The position numbers and the translations under genes are program-made. 64,000 bases of DNA, taken from positions 23,938 to 87,937 of the forward strand of contig NZ_JAJAQC010000032.1 of assembly GCF_027604915.1 (NCBI RefSeq). The letters run 5' to 3'. This DNA is from Streptomonospora mangrovi. Lineage in GTDB: Bacteria > Actinomycetota > Actinomycetes > Streptosporangiales > Streptosporangiaceae. This document shows positions 7,657 through 16,187 of this stretch, in pieces. Under the pieces are notes generated by a model. The model had not been told where the DNA came from. It did not search any database and was given only the letters and a program-made list of their open reading frames with translations. Position 1 is the first letter of the stretch, and each line of letters starts with the position of its first letter.

Positions 7657-8316
7657 TCAGCCGGCCAGGCGGTAGCCCATGCCCCGCACGGTCTCGATCC
7701 GCCCGGAGCCGATCTTCTTGCGCAGCGCGCGCACGTAGACGTCCACCACGTTGGACCCGGGGTCGTGGTCGTAGCCCCAGACGTGGGAGAGGATCTGCTG
7801 GCGCGAGAGCACGTGGTCGCGGTGCCGCAGCAGCAGCTCCAGCAGGGCGAACTCCCGTGCGGTGAGGTCGACCGTGCCGGTGGCGGTGGCCGCCCGGCGG
7901 GTGCGCAGGTCCAGGGTGAGCCCGGCGGCGCTGAGCGTCGTGTGCTCGGCGGTCCGGTCGGTGCGCAGCCGCAGCCGCACCCGCGCCAGCAGCTCCTCGA
8001 ACCGGAACGGCTTGGTCATGTAGTCGTCGGCGCCGTTCTCCAGGCCGGTGACGGTGTCGGCGATCCCGTCCCGCGCGGTGAGGAAGATCACCGGCAGGGT
8101 GGACCCCCCGGCGCGCACCCGCCGCAGCACGGCGAACCCGTCGAGGTCGGGCAGGCCGATGTCCAGCACCAGCAGGTCGAACTCGCCCGAGAGCGCGTAG
8201 TCCACCGCCTCGGCGCCGGTGGCCACCACGGCGGCCGCGAACCCGTTGGCCACCAGTCCCTTGCGGACGAACGCGGAGATGCGCTCCTCGTCCTCGGCGA
8301 TCAGGATTCGACTCAC
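7657..8316 (-). CDS. OmpR/PhoB-type response regulator
   Basis: 219-residue two-component response regulator. Its receiver domain has the acidic pair in AEDEER, phospho-acceptor Asp in LLVLDIGLPD and Lys in MTKPF. A winged-helix output domain follows, with LTAREFALLELLLRHRDHVLSRQQILSHVWGYDHDPGSNVVDVYVRALRKKI and a closing TVRGMGYRLAG. The GTG start at 8316 overlaps the kinase stop by the 4-bp GTGA, so the two are translationally coupled. It is the third gene of an operon with the kinase and the acidic membrane protein. Confidence 0.95.
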   Translation of the reverse strand: MSRILIAEDEERISAFVRKGLVANGFAAAVVATGAEAVDYALSGEFDLLVLDIGLPDLDGFAVLRRVRAGGSTLPVIFLTARDGIADTVTGLENGADDYMTKPFRFEELLARVRLRLRTDRTAEHTTLSAAGLTLDLRTRRAATATGTVDLTAREFALLELLLRHRDHVLSRQQILSHVWGYDHDPGSNVVDVYVRALRKKIGSGRIETVRGMGYRLAG

Positions 8317-9830
8317 ATCCGCTCCTTGGCTCTGTCGGTGTGGGTGGGGGGCAGGATGAGGGAGAACTCCGCGCCCCGGCCGGGCACCGAGCGCAGTTCC
8401 ACCCGGCCGTGGTGGGCCTCCACGATCGCGCGCACGATCGCCAGCCCCAGGCCGGCGCCGGTGCGGTTGCGGGCGCCCGAGCCGCGCGCGAACCGCTCGA
8501 AGATGCGGGCGCGGTCGGCCTCGGGGATCCCCGGGCCGGTGTCGCCGACCCACAGCACGGCCCCGCCGCCCTCGACCATGGCCGACCCGATGCTGATGGT
8601 GTCGCCGGGCCCGGTGTGCTGTGCGGCGTTGGACGCCAGTTGCACCATGGCCTGGGTGATCCGCTGGGGGTCGACGTGGACCGCGCCCTCGCCGACGTGC
8701 GCGAGCCGCCAGTTGCGGTCGGCCAGCGCCCGGACCTTGGCGTCGATGTCGCCGGTCAGCTCGGCCAGCCACACGGTGCGCGGCTGGACGAAGTCGGGCC
8801 GCTCGGCCTTGGCCAGCAGCAGCAGGTCGTCCACGATGCGGGCCATGCGGTCCAGTTCGTCGGTGACCAGCCGCACGACCTCGCGCCGCTCCTCGGGGTC
8901 GTCGCCCATCAGCTCCAGGTGGCCCCGGACGATGGTGATGGGCGTGCGCAGTTCGTGGCCCGCGTCGTCCACGAACCGCCGCTGCGCCGAGAACGACTCC
9001 TCCAGCCGGTCGAGCATGGCGTTGAACTGCTCGGCCAGCGCGGCGACGTCGTCGTTGCCGGGGACGTCGATGCGCCGGGTGAGGTCCTCCTCGCTGATCT
9101 GGGCGGCGGTCTGGCGCACCAGCCGGATGGGCGCCAGGATGCGGCCCGAGACCCACCAGGCGGCGGCGCCGGCGATGAGCAGGCCGACCGCGCTGACCAG
9201 GGACAGCGTGCCGATGGTGCGGTTGACGTCGGCCAGTTCGGGCTCCACGAAGTAGCCGATGACGAACCAGCCGCCGGGGTTGCCCGAGGACGCGGGCTGC
9301 ACGTCGAGCCGGGCCTTCTGCCAGCGCAGGGCGCCGGCGGGGGTGTCGACCACGCCGCGCCCGGCCGAGGACTCCAAAATCTGCGCGCGCAGGTCCTCGT
9401 CGGCTGAGACGTCGTAGAGCGGTTCGGGGAACTGGCGGACGCGGCCGGTGGGCACCTGGGCGCCCGGCTCCTCGTCCACGTGGCCGAAGATGATCTCGTT
9501 GTCGTCGGGGTACTGGCCGACCACGTAGGTCCGCAGCGCCGCGTCGACCGTGGTGAAGCCCTGCGGTGCCTGGGGATTGTTGCCCTCGAAGAACTGCGCG
9601 AACTCGTCGTGCTCCTGGGTCAGCGCGCTGTCGATCCGGTCGTCCACCCCGGTGCGCAGCGCCTGCCAGGTGATGACGTTGACCAGGGTGAGCACGCCGA
9701 CCATCAGCAGCACCACCCAGACCATGATCCGCACCCGGGCGGGGATGCGCCGCCAGAGCGCGGGCCTGCCCGGCTCCGGCGCGGGTGCGGGTGCGCGGTC
9801 CTCAGTCGTCGCCGTCGTCGTCGCCGTCAT
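8313..9830 (-). CDS. Sensor histidine kinase
   Basis: 505-residue membrane kinase. TM1 is at about 35-57, an extracytoplasmic sensor of roughly 130 residues follows, TM2 is near residues 195-215, then a HAMP region, H-box DDAGHELRTPITIVRGH, and an ATPase domain with N-box QLASNAAQHT, G1 WVGDTGPGIP, F-box IFERFARG and G2 GAGLGLAIV. The ATG at 9830 is preferred because AAGGGG lies just before it; an upstream ATG at 9851 is also in frame. The start overlaps the end of the upstream acidic protein by 29 bp. Coupling to that protein suggests sensing in the envelope, perhaps of a cation; this is inference. Confidence 0.94.
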   Translation of the reverse strand: MTATTTATTEDRAPAPAPEPGRPALWRRIPARVRIMVWVVLLMVGVLTLVNVITWQALRTGVDDRIDSALTQEHDEFAQFFEGNNPQAPQGFTTVDAALRTYVVGQYPDDNEIIFGHVDEEPGAQVPTGRVRQFPEPLYDVSADEDLRAQILESSAGRGVVDTPAGALRWQKARLDVQPASSGNPGGWFVIGYFVEPELADVNRTIGTLSLVSAVGLLIAGAAAWWVSGRILAPIRLVRQTAAQISEEDLTRRIDVPGNDDVAALAEQFNAMLDRLEESFSAQRRFVDDAGHELRTPITIVRGHLELMGDDPEERREVVRLVTDELDRMARIVDDLLLLAKAERPDFVQPRTVWLAELTGDIDAKVRALADRNWRLAHVGEGAVHVDPQRITQAMVQLASNAAQHTGPGDTISIGSAMVEGGGAVLWVGDTGPGIPEADRARIFERFARGSGARNRTGAGLGLAIVRAIVEAHHGRVELRSVPGRGAEFSLILPPTHTDRAKERM

Positions 9831-10134
9831 CGTCCCCTTCCTCGTCGTCATCGTCCGCGTCGTCGTCGCCGGTGACAGGGGGCGGCGGCGAGACGATGTC
9901 GTCCTCGGAGGGGTGCGGGGACGGGCTGTCCGACGGCGCCGCCGACGGGCTGGCCGACGCCTCTCGGCCGGGCCCCTGCCCGGCGGGGTTGGACGCGGGC
10001 GACTCTCCCACTATGACCTGCTCGGGAGGGGGCTCGGGAGCGGTGTCGCGGCTCATGGCCCAGGCCAGGGCCGCGATGAGCAGGGCGGCGATGGCGACGC
10101 CGCCGATCAGCGTGACGCGGTACAGCGGTTTCAT
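9802..10134 (-). CDS. Small membrane protein with poly-Asp tail, first gene of two-component operon
   Basis: About 110 residues. One N-terminal membrane helix (about 7-26: VTLIGGVAIAALLIAALAWAM) is followed by a Pro/Ser-rich extracytoplasmic segment and an extremely acidic end made almost only of Asp, Glu and Gly (DDDADDDDEEGDDDGDDDG). The ATG at 10134 puts the membrane helix right at the start; an in-frame ATG further up would add a short basic piece. The gene overlaps the kinase gene, so all three form one operon. The tail could bind Ca, Mg or other cations and present them to the kinase. No homologue is recognised. Confidence 0.75.
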   Translation of the reverse strand: MKPLYRVTLIGGVAIAALLIAALAWAMSRDTAPEPPPEQVIVGESPASNPAGQGPGREASASPSAAPSDSPSPHPSEDDIVSPPPPVTGDDDADDDDEEGDDDGDDDGDD

Positions 10135-10264
10135 GACTGTGATCATGGCCCGCGACCGTGGAGGAGCCATGAAACCGAGATGAGAAAACCCTCATCCAAG
10201 GAGGGCGGCGACGGCCCAGGTCACAGCGCCGGAGCGGTCCGGCGCGGGGGCGCGCGTGAAAAAC

Positions 10265-10296
10265 GGGCGCCGCCGCCGAGACCGGCGGCGGCGCCC
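10265..10296 (-). terminator. Intrinsic terminator after HATPase gene
   Basis: Perfect 13-bp GC stem with a 6-nt loop. On the minus strand it is followed by CGTTTTTCAC, giving a U-run. It fits termination of the minus-strand gene ending at 10332. Confidence 0.75.
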
Positions 10297-10331
10297 TCTC
10301 CGGAAGGGCAGAGGTACCCGGTGGTGCCCCT

Positions 10332-10889
10332 CTAGGGCGCGTCGGGAATGGAGAACGCGGCCCAGACCACCTTTCCCTGCCCGTCGAGGATGTTCCAGCC
10401 CCACTTGGAGCTGTAGGTGTCGATGAGGCGGAGCCCGCGGCCGCCCTCTTCGCAGTCGTCGGGGTCGGCCATGGCCGGGGCGACGAGGCTGGGGTCGAAG
10501 ACCATGCAGGTCAGCTCGTGGTCGTCGCGGACCAGGCCGAACTGGATGGACCACTCCGAGATCAGTCCGGCGTCCACGGGGGCGGCGTGCCGGCAGGCGT
10601 TGGTGACGAGTTCGGAGACCACCAGGCGCACGTCCCCGGACAGCCCGGCGTAGCCCCACTCGGCGAGCACGGAGTGGGCGAAGTCGCGCGCGGCTTTCAC
10701 CGAGGCCGGGTGGAAGCCCAGGCCGCGCACCGCGGTGACCGGCCGGATGAAGTGCTCTCCCACGGGCAGCGGGGCCGGTGACAGCCCCTGCCAGCCTCCC
10801 GGCACGTCAAGACGGACGGGCGGCAGCCGGCCGCTGCTGGACTCCAGGTACAGGTCGCCGGCTCTGAAGTGGGCAGAGTGCGCAGTCAT
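10332..10889 (-). CDS. ATP-binding protein, RsbW/anti-sigma-like HATPase
   Basis: 185-residue protein with a GHKL ATPase domain of the anti-sigma/serine-kinase type (HATPase_c_2). Visible motifs are LVVSELVTNACRHA (N-box) and EGGRGLRLIDTYSSKWGW (G-box region). The start ATG at 10889 is preceded by AAGGAG at good spacing. In actinomycetes such proteins are found next to DUF397 and XRE/DUF5753 genes in clusters related to whiJ and abaA. The same set is found here: the DUF397 gene is divergent and the XRE gene follows it. Partner proteins and any kinase activity are unknown. Confidence 0.88.
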   Translation of the reverse strand: MTAHSAHFRAGDLYLESSSGRLPPVRLDVPGGWQGLSPAPLPVGEHFIRPVTAVRGLGFHPASVKAARDFAHSVLAEWGYAGLSGDVRLVVSELVTNACRHAAPVDAGLISEWSIQFGLVRDDHELTCMVFDPSLVAPAMADPDDCEEGGRGLRLIDTYSSKWGWNILDGQGKVVWAAFSIPDAP

Positions 10890-11370
10890 CGCGCTCCTTG
10901 CGCTGTGGGGCTCGCAGCGTACGGGTTCACGTGCACCCTTTTCTCTCGTCACTTACAGACGTAAGCACGAATGCATGTGCAAAACCGAGTCTAGTGAGAA
11001 GTGCGGCGCGTGTCCCCCCCGGAGCGGTTCGTTATGAAAACTTAAGCGAACCCCGGGAACACTCGAGCGTCTCGCGCGGGCGCGCGTTCCGCTTTATCGC
11101 AGGTCAACAAAGGGCGACACGAAGCGTCACGGGAACCAGCGGCACCAGGTGGCCGTGACCTGGCGCGACGTGAGTCCGCAGCAAGTCCCATTACTCCCCA
11201 ATCGTCACAAAGCGCCCGACTTGCGAACCACGGCGGCAGATGGCCAGGTATGGCCGTACTTGGCGTGGTTTACTGACGCAAGCACCCCTGCAAACACATA
11301 TGCACGTGCATCCGGTAGTCTGCGCGAGTCGCGGATGATCTTGTGTCGCGGCAGATAGGAGAGACCACAG
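10890..11370. promoter_or_regulatory. Divergent control region with three CAYGTG palindromic sites
   Basis: 480-bp region between the HATPase and DUF397 genes. Three related sites occur: TTCACGTGCACC (10927-10938), ATGCATGTGCAA (10971-10982) and ATGCACGTGCAT (11300-11311, a perfect palindrome). The last lies directly before a likely -10 box TAGTCT (11316-11321) of the DUF397 gene. A further imperfect repeat, CTTAC-AGAC-GTAAG, is at 10952-10965. A shared repressor, most simply the XRE protein downstream, would explain them. Confidence 0.6.
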
Positions 11371-11607
11371 ATGCAGCAGACCTACAACGGCATCCCCGCC
11401 AGCCGGCTGCGGGGGGTCGTGTGGCGCAAGTCGGAGTTGAGCAACCCCAGCGGCAACTGCGTCGAGGTGGCCCAACTCCCCGACGGCGCCATCGCCGTGC
11501 GCAACTCCCGCCACCCCAACGGGCCGGCGCTGATCTACACCCCCGCCGAGATGAAGGCGTTCCTCAGCGGCGCCAAGCAGGGCGAGTTCGACCACCTGAT
11601 CGACTGA
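11371..11607 (+). CDS. DUF397 domain protein
   Basis: 78-residue protein that is essentially one DUF397 domain: VWRKSELSNPSGNCVEVAQLPDGAIAVRNSRHPNGPALIYTPAEMKAFLSGAKQGEFDHLI. This is the typical pattern of a W-K/R-S-S motif, NCVEVA, DS/NSRHP and F-x-x-GAK-x-GEFD. GGAGAG precedes the ATG at 11371. DUF397 proteins are small actinobacterial partners of XRE/DUF5753 regulators, thought to act as toxin/antitoxin-like or developmental modulators. Here the regulator gene lies 613 bp downstream on the same strand. Confidence 0.93.
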   Translation: MQQTYNGIPASRLRGVVWRKSELSNPSGNCVEVAQLPDGAIAVRNSRHPNGPALIYTPAEMKAFLSGAKQGEFDHLID

Positions 11608-12220
11608 CCCCGGGCGCACGCCGCGCGCGACGCCCGCCAGGGCCGGCGACCGCGGCACCGCCCGCGCGAGCCGGGTCCGAAGCAGGGACGGCACGCGCCG
11701 GCAGGCACCCCGACCGGCGACCGCCTCCGCGGCCCGCCCACCTCGCCCATCCTGTCCGCCGCCCGCCGCGCGCGGGACCGTCCCGGCGGGCACCCGCCCA
11801 ACCGCGAGGGCACCGGGTGGCCAGGTGAGCGGCCGGTCGACCGCCCGGGGGAAATACCGCCGAGCGCACCGAGGCCTTCGTCGTGAACACCGGATTCCCA
11901 CCGGATTACCTGCACTTTCGCGGTAGGCCGCAATTAGCCGCCAATTCCCATCGGGGGCGCTCCGCCCGAACGCGCCCGCGCACCGGCGGACCCCGGCTAC
12001 CCTCGGAACCGGGGATAGGGCACCATTCGCATTCGACCGGCCACGGCAGGGCGCCGCAACCCCGCCGCCTCGGACGATTCCGAGCGGCGCGGCGATTTCG
12101 CGCCCGGCGTCACAGCGCGTCGTCGTGACTGCTAGGAGAGTAACGCGCAGTTCGACGGCGATTGCCGTAATGGTCGTTATTCTGATTCACTGGCGTCGAC
12201 CAGCGCTCTTGGGAGGGCAA
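11608..12220. other. Non-coding stretch between DUF397 and XRE genes
   Basis: About 610 bp. Open frames here lack family features. The right half is AT-richer than its surroundings (for example around 11885-11950 and 12140-12190) and probably holds the XRE promoter. A short direct repeat CACCGGATT occurs twice near 11888-11907. No gene is supported. Confidence 0.5.
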
Positions 12221-13129
12221 ATGGAGGTAGTGCGGACGGAGGACGAGTCTCCTCCGGCGAACGTACTCGCCCAGTCACGCGGCGGGCCGACCGTGCTGCG
12301 CATCCTGCTCGGCACGCAGTTACGGCGGCTGCGCACCGCGAAGGGCATCAGCCGCGAGGCCGCCGGGTATGAGATCCGCGCCTCGCACGCGAAGATCAGC
12401 CGCCTGGAGCTGGGGCAGGTCAGCTTCAAGGAGCGCGACGTCGCCGACCTGCTCACCCTCTACGGTGTGACCGAGCCCGAGGAGCGCGACACCCTGCTCT
12501 CCCTGGCGCGGCAGGCCAACACCCCCGGGTGGTGGCACAAGTTCAGCGACGTCCTGCCGAACTGGTTCGAGGTCTACGTCGGGCTCGAGGAAGCCGCCTC
12601 GATCATCCGCACCTATGAACTCCAGTTCGTGCCCGGCCTGCTCCAGGCCGAGGAGTACGCCCGCGCCGTCATCATGCTCGCCCACGGCAACGCGCCCGTC
12701 GAGGAGATCGACCGCCGCGTGCACCTGCGCATGACCCGCCAGCAGCGGCTCACCGGCCCCGACGCGCCCCGCCTGTGGGCCGTGGTCGACGAAGCCGCGC
12801 TGCGCCGCCCGCTGGGCGGCGCCCACGCCATGCGCGCCCAACTCGAGCACCTCATCGAGATGGCCACCCTGCCCAACGTCACGCTCCAGATCGTGCCGTT
12901 CAACCGGGGCGGCCACGCCGCCGCGGGCGGGCCGTTCAGCATCCTGCGCTTCACCGGCGCCGACCTGCCCGACGTCGTCTACCTGGAGCAGCTCACCAGC
13001 TCCGTCTACTTCGACAAGCCCGAGGAGACCGACCACTACATGGCGGTCATGGACCAGCTCTGCCTTGAGGCGGCGCCGGCCTCGGAGACCCCGCGCTTCC
13101 TGCGCCGCATCCTCGACGACATGGGCTAG
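12221..13129 (+). CDS. XRE family regulator with DUF5753 domain (WhiJ-like)
   Basis: 302 residues. The N-terminal XRE helix-turn-helix (about 28-85) contains LGTQLRRLRTAKGISREAAGYEIRASHAKISRLELGQVSFKERDVADLLTLYGV. The C-terminal DUF5753 domain (about 115-300) shows the family marks IRTYELQFVPGLLQAEEYARAV, RQQRLTGPDAPRLWAVVDEAALRRPLGG, LPNVTLQIVPF and VVYLEQLTSSVYFDKPEE. GGGAGGG precedes the ATG at 12221. Proteins of this type (WhiJ and relatives) repress developmental genes and pair with small DUF397 proteins. It probably binds the CAYGTG palindromes in the divergent region upstream (inference). Confidence 0.93.
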   Translation: MEVVRTEDESPPANVLAQSRGGPTVLRILLGTQLRRLRTAKGISREAAGYEIRASHAKISRLELGQVSFKERDVADLLTLYGVTEPEERDTLLSLARQANTPGWWHKFSDVLPNWFEVYVGLEEAASIIRTYELQFVPGLLQAEEYARAVIMLAHGNAPVEEIDRRVHLRMTRQQRLTGPDAPRLWAVVDEAALRRPLGGAHAMRAQLEHLIEMATLPNVTLQIVPFNRGGHAAAGGPFSILRFTGADLPDVVYLEQLTSSVYFDKPEETDHYMAVMDQLCLEAAPASETPRFLRRILDDMG

Positions 13130-13172
13130 CACTCCCCCCGGCCGGCCCGCCCGGGCCGGACCGGCACCGCCG

Positions 13173-13196
13173 CCGCGGGCGCTCAGGCGCCCGCGG
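13173..13196 (+). terminator. GC hairpin after XRE gene
   Basis: Perfect 10-bp stem CCGCGGGCGC with loop TCAG, about 45 bp after the stop. There is no clear U-run. Confidence 0.55.
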
Positions 13197-13295
13197 TGGC
13201 TCTGTACTGCCCGCAGCCCTGGCGCACCGACCTCCGCGCCCGCCCCCGCGAGCCCCCGACCGCCCCGTTCCACCCGGCCGGCGGGATTGACTTTT

Positions 13296-13320
13296 GATTA
13301 GTCCGGAAACCAAACTAATC
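13296..13320 (+). promoter_or_regulatory. Operator for xyl operon (GATTAGT-N11-ACTAATC)
   Basis: Inverted repeat with perfect 7-bp arms, 58 bp upstream of xylB. The half-site CAAACTAAT resembles the known ROK-family XylR operator half AGTTTGT/ACAAACT. No xylR gene lies in the window. Confidence 0.6.
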
Positions 13321-13378
13321 CCCGCGAGCATGTCGTGGATCACGTTCGGCACACCCCCACAGCGCTTGGAGGCCGAGG

Positions 13379-14785
13379 ATGCTGGTCGCCGGAGTGGACT
13401 CCTCCACCCAGGGCACCAAGATCGTGGTGCGCCGCGCCGACACCGGCGAACCCGTGCGCGCCGCGCAGGCGCCCCACCCCGACGGCACCGAGATCGACCC
13501 CCGCCACTGGTGGGAGGCGCTGCTGGGCGCCTGCGGCGACGGCATGCTGGAGGGCGTGGCCGCCATCGGGGTGGCCGCCCAGCAGCACGGCATGGTCGCC
13601 CTCGACGCCGACGGCGCGGTGGTGCGGCCCGCGCTGCTGTGGAACGACACCCGCTCGGCCGGCGCCGCCCGCGACCTCGTCGCCGAACTTGGCGGCCCCC
13701 AGGCGTGGGCGCGGGCCGTGGGCAGCGTGCCGGTGGCCAGCCTCACCGTCACCAAGCTGCGCTGGCTGGCCGAGCACGAGCCCGCCAACGCCGCGCGGGT
13801 GGAGCGCGTGCTGCTGCCCCACGACTGGCTCACCTGGCGGCTGACCGGCGGCGGGGGCGCCGAGGCGCTGACCGACCGGGGCGACGCCTCGGGCACCGGC
13901 TACTACTCCCCCGCCGACGGCGCCTACCGCCCCGACCTGCTGCGCGCGGCCTTCGGCCGCGACCTGGCCGTGCCGCGCGTGGCCGCACCGAGCGAGAGCG
14001 CCGGTCCGGTCCGCGCCGCAGGGCTGCCCGCCATCGGCACGGTGTCGGTGGGCACCGGCGACAACATGGCCGCCGCGCTGGGCCTGGGCGCCGGCCCCGG
14101 CGACGTGGTGGTGTCGCTGGGGACCTCGGGCACCGCCTTCGCGGTGGCCGAGGAGCCCACCTTCGACGCCTCCGGCCTGGTCACCGGGTTCGCCGACGCC
14201 ACCGGCCGGTTCCTGCCGCTGGTGTGCACGCTCAACGCCGCCCGGGTCATCGACGCGGGCGCCCGCATGCTCGGCGTGGACCTGGCGGAGTTCGGGCGGC
14301 TCGCGCTGGAGGCGCCGCCCGGCGCCGGCGGCCTCACCCTGCTGCCCTACCTCGACGGCGAGCGGACCCCCAACCTGCCTGATGCGGCCGGCCGCCTCGA
14401 CGGCCTGACCCGGGCCAACCTCACCCCGCCCGCGATCGCCCGCGCGTTCGTGGAGGGCATGCTGTGCGGCCTGGCCGACGCGGTGGACGCGCTGACCGCC
14501 CAAGGGGTGCCGGTGCGGCGGGTGCTGCTCATCGGCGGCGCCGCGCGCTCGGCGGCGGTGCGCGCCGTCGCCCCGCAGGTCCTGGGCCGCCCCGTGGTGG
14601 TGCCCGAGCCCGGAGAGTACGTGGCCGACGGCGCCGCGCGCCAGGCCGCGTGGGCGCTGGCGGGCACCCCCGAGCCGCCGGAGTGGGGCGGCACGGCCGC
14701 GGCCGAGGTGTACGAGGCCGACCCGGTGCCCGGCGTGCGCGAGCGCTACGCCGAGGTGCGCGCCGGGCTGACCGGCGCCGCATGA
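13379..14785 (+). CDS. xylB: Xylulokinase
   Basis: 468-residue FGGY-family sugar kinase that phosphorylates D-xylulose to xylulose 5-phosphate. The N-terminal lobe has [17 protein letters not shown] and [11 protein letters not shown], with [12 protein letters not shown] (substrate binding) and [10 protein letters not shown]. The C-terminal lobe has [33 protein letters not shown] and the ATP-site [21 protein letters not shown]. The ATG at 13379 follows GGAGG at good distance. xylA follows 106 bp downstream, so the two form the core xylose operon, probably induced by xylose through the inverted repeat at 13296-13320. No xylose transporter is in the window. Confidence 0.96.
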   Translation: MLVAGVDSSTQGTKIVVRRADTGEPVRAAQAPHPDGTEIDPRHWWEALLGACGDGMLEGVAAIGVAAQQHGMVALDADGAVVRPALLWNDTRSAGAARDLVAELGGPQAWARAVGSVPVASLTVTKLRWLAEHEPANAARVERVLLPHDWLTWRLTGGGGAEALTDRGDASGTGYYSPADGAYRPDLLRAAFGRDLAVPRVAAPSESAGPVRAAGLPAIGTVSVGTGDNMAAALGLGAGPGDVVVSLGTSGTAFAVAEEPTFDASGLVTGFADATGRFLPLVCTLNAARVIDAGARMLGVDLAEFGRLALEAPPGAGGLTLLPYLDGERTPNLPDAAGRLDGLTRANLTPPAIARAFVEGMLCGLADAVDALTAQGVPVRRVLLIGGAARSAAVRAVAPQVLGRPVVVPEPGEYVADGAARQAAWALAGTPEPPEWGGTAAAEVYEADPVPGVRERYAEVRAGLTGAA

Positions 14786-14891
14786 GCCCGCTCCGCCCCT
14801 CTCCGCCCGTCCGACCCCTCTCTTCCCCCGACCTGCCCCGGCGTCACCCGGCGCCGCCCCGCCCCAACACCGACACGAGCGAGGACATCTG

Positions 14892-16049
14892 ATGAGCGAC
14901 TACCAGCCGGTGCCGGAGGACAAGTTCAGCTTCGGCCTGTGGACCGTGGGCTGGCGCGGTGTCAACACCTTCGGCGAGGCGGTCCGGCCGCCGCTGGACG
15001 GTGCCGACGCGGTCCGCCGGCTCGCCGACCTGGGCGCCTACGGGATCACCTTCCACGACGACGACCTGTTCCCGCCGGGCTCCGGCGCCGCCGAGCGCGA
15101 GGCGATCCTCACCCGGTTCCGCGCGGCCCTGGCCGAGACCGGGCTCACCGTGCCGATGATGACCACCAACCTGTTCAGCCACCCGGTGTTCCGTGACGGC
15201 GGGTTCACCTCCAACAGCCGCGACGTGCGCCGCTACGCCATCCGCAAGGTGGTCCGCAACATCGACCTGGCCGCCGAACTGGGCGCGCGCACCTACGTGT
15301 GCTGGGGCGGCATGGACGGCGCGGAGTCCGAAGCGGGCAAGGACGACCGCGCGGCGCTGGACCGGCTGCGCGAGGCGTTCGACATCCTGTGCGGCTACGT
15401 GCGGGAGAAGGGCTATGACCTGCGGTTCGCGCTGGAGCCCAAGCCCAACGAGCCGCGCGGCGACGTGCTGCTGCCCACGGTGGGCCACGCGCTGGCGTTC
15501 ATCAACGAACTGGAGCACCCCGAGATGGTGGGCCTCAACCCCGAGGTCGGCCACGAGCAGATGGCGGGGTTGAACTTCGTGCACGGGGTGGCCCAGGCGC
15601 TGTGGCACGGCAAGCTGTTCCACATCGACCTCAACGGCCAGCGCGGCGTGAAGTACGACCAGGACCTGCGCTTTGGCGCCGGCGACGTCAAGGAGGCGTT
15701 CTTCCTGGTCGACCTGCTGGAGACGGCCGGCTACGACGGCCCGCGCCACTTCGACTTCAAGCCGCCCCGGACCGAGGACGCCTCGGGCGTGTGGGAGTCG
15801 GCGGCGGCGTGCATGCGCAACTACCTGATCCTGCGCGAGAAGGCGGCGGCGTTCCGCGCCGACCCCGAGGTCGCCAAGGCGCTGGAGGCGGCGCGGGTCG
15901 CCGAGCTGGCCCAGCCGACCCTGGGGCCGGGCGAGTCGCTGGGCGACCTGCTGGCCGAGGACCTCGACCTGGCGGCGGCGGGCGAGCGCGGCTACCACTT
16001 CGAGCGGCTGGACCAGTTGGCGATGGACCACCTGTTCGGCGTGCGCTGA
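14892..16049 (+). CDS. xylA: Xylose isomerase
   Basis: 385 residues, the class I length usual in actinomycetes. Converts D-xylose to D-xylulose; metal dependent. Visible motifs are [25 protein letters not shown] (catalytic His), [24 protein letters not shown] (metal Glu), [14 protein letters not shown] (metal Glu and His), [20 protein letters not shown] (metal Asp and His) and [11 protein letters not shown]. The start ATG at 14892 follows GAGGA. It lies downstream of xylB in one operon and is followed by a GC hairpin terminator. Confidence 0.98.
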   Translation: MSDYQPVPEDKFSFGLWTVGWRGVNTFGEAVRPPLDGADAVRRLADLGAYGITFHDDDLFPPGSGAAEREAILTRFRAALAETGLTVPMMTTNLFSHPVFRDGGFTSNSRDVRRYAIRKVVRNIDLAAELGARTYVCWGGMDGAESEAGKDDRAALDRLREAFDILCGYVREKGYDLRFALEPKPNEPRGDVLLPTVGHALAFINELEHPEMVGLNPEVGHEQMAGLNFVHGVAQALWHGKLFHIDLNGQRGVKYDQDLRFGAGDVKEAFFLVDLLETAGYDGPRHFDFKPPRTEDASGVWESAAACMRNYLILREKAAAFRADPEVAKALEAARVAELAQPTLGPGESLGDLLAEDLDLAAAGERGYHFERLDQLAMDHLFGVR

Positions 16050-16054
16050 GCGCG

Positions 16055-16083
16055 GCGCGCCCCCGCCGGCGGCGGGGGCGCGC
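16055..16083 (+). terminator. Hairpin terminator after xylA
   Basis: Perfect 13-bp GC stem GCGCGCCCCCGCC with a 3-nt loop, starting 5 bp after the stop. It lies between convergent xylA and the ferredoxin reductase gene. Confidence 0.7.
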
Positions 16084-16187
16084 GCACGGGGGCGGTGCGG
16101 CGGGGTCCTCGCGGGGCCGCCGCACCGCCCCCTTTCCCGTTCCCGTTGCCCCGGGCTCTCCGGGGAGCGGCCGGGGGGCCGCGCCCC

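Noticed and set aside
6740..7675. 311-codon frame overlapping the TetR gene
   Set aside because: Arg/Pro/His-rich shadow in another frame of the TetR gene; the TetR frame has the HTH.
11883..12128. 81-codon frame between DUF397 and XRE genes
   Set aside because: Arg/Gly/His-rich, no ribosome site, no family pattern.
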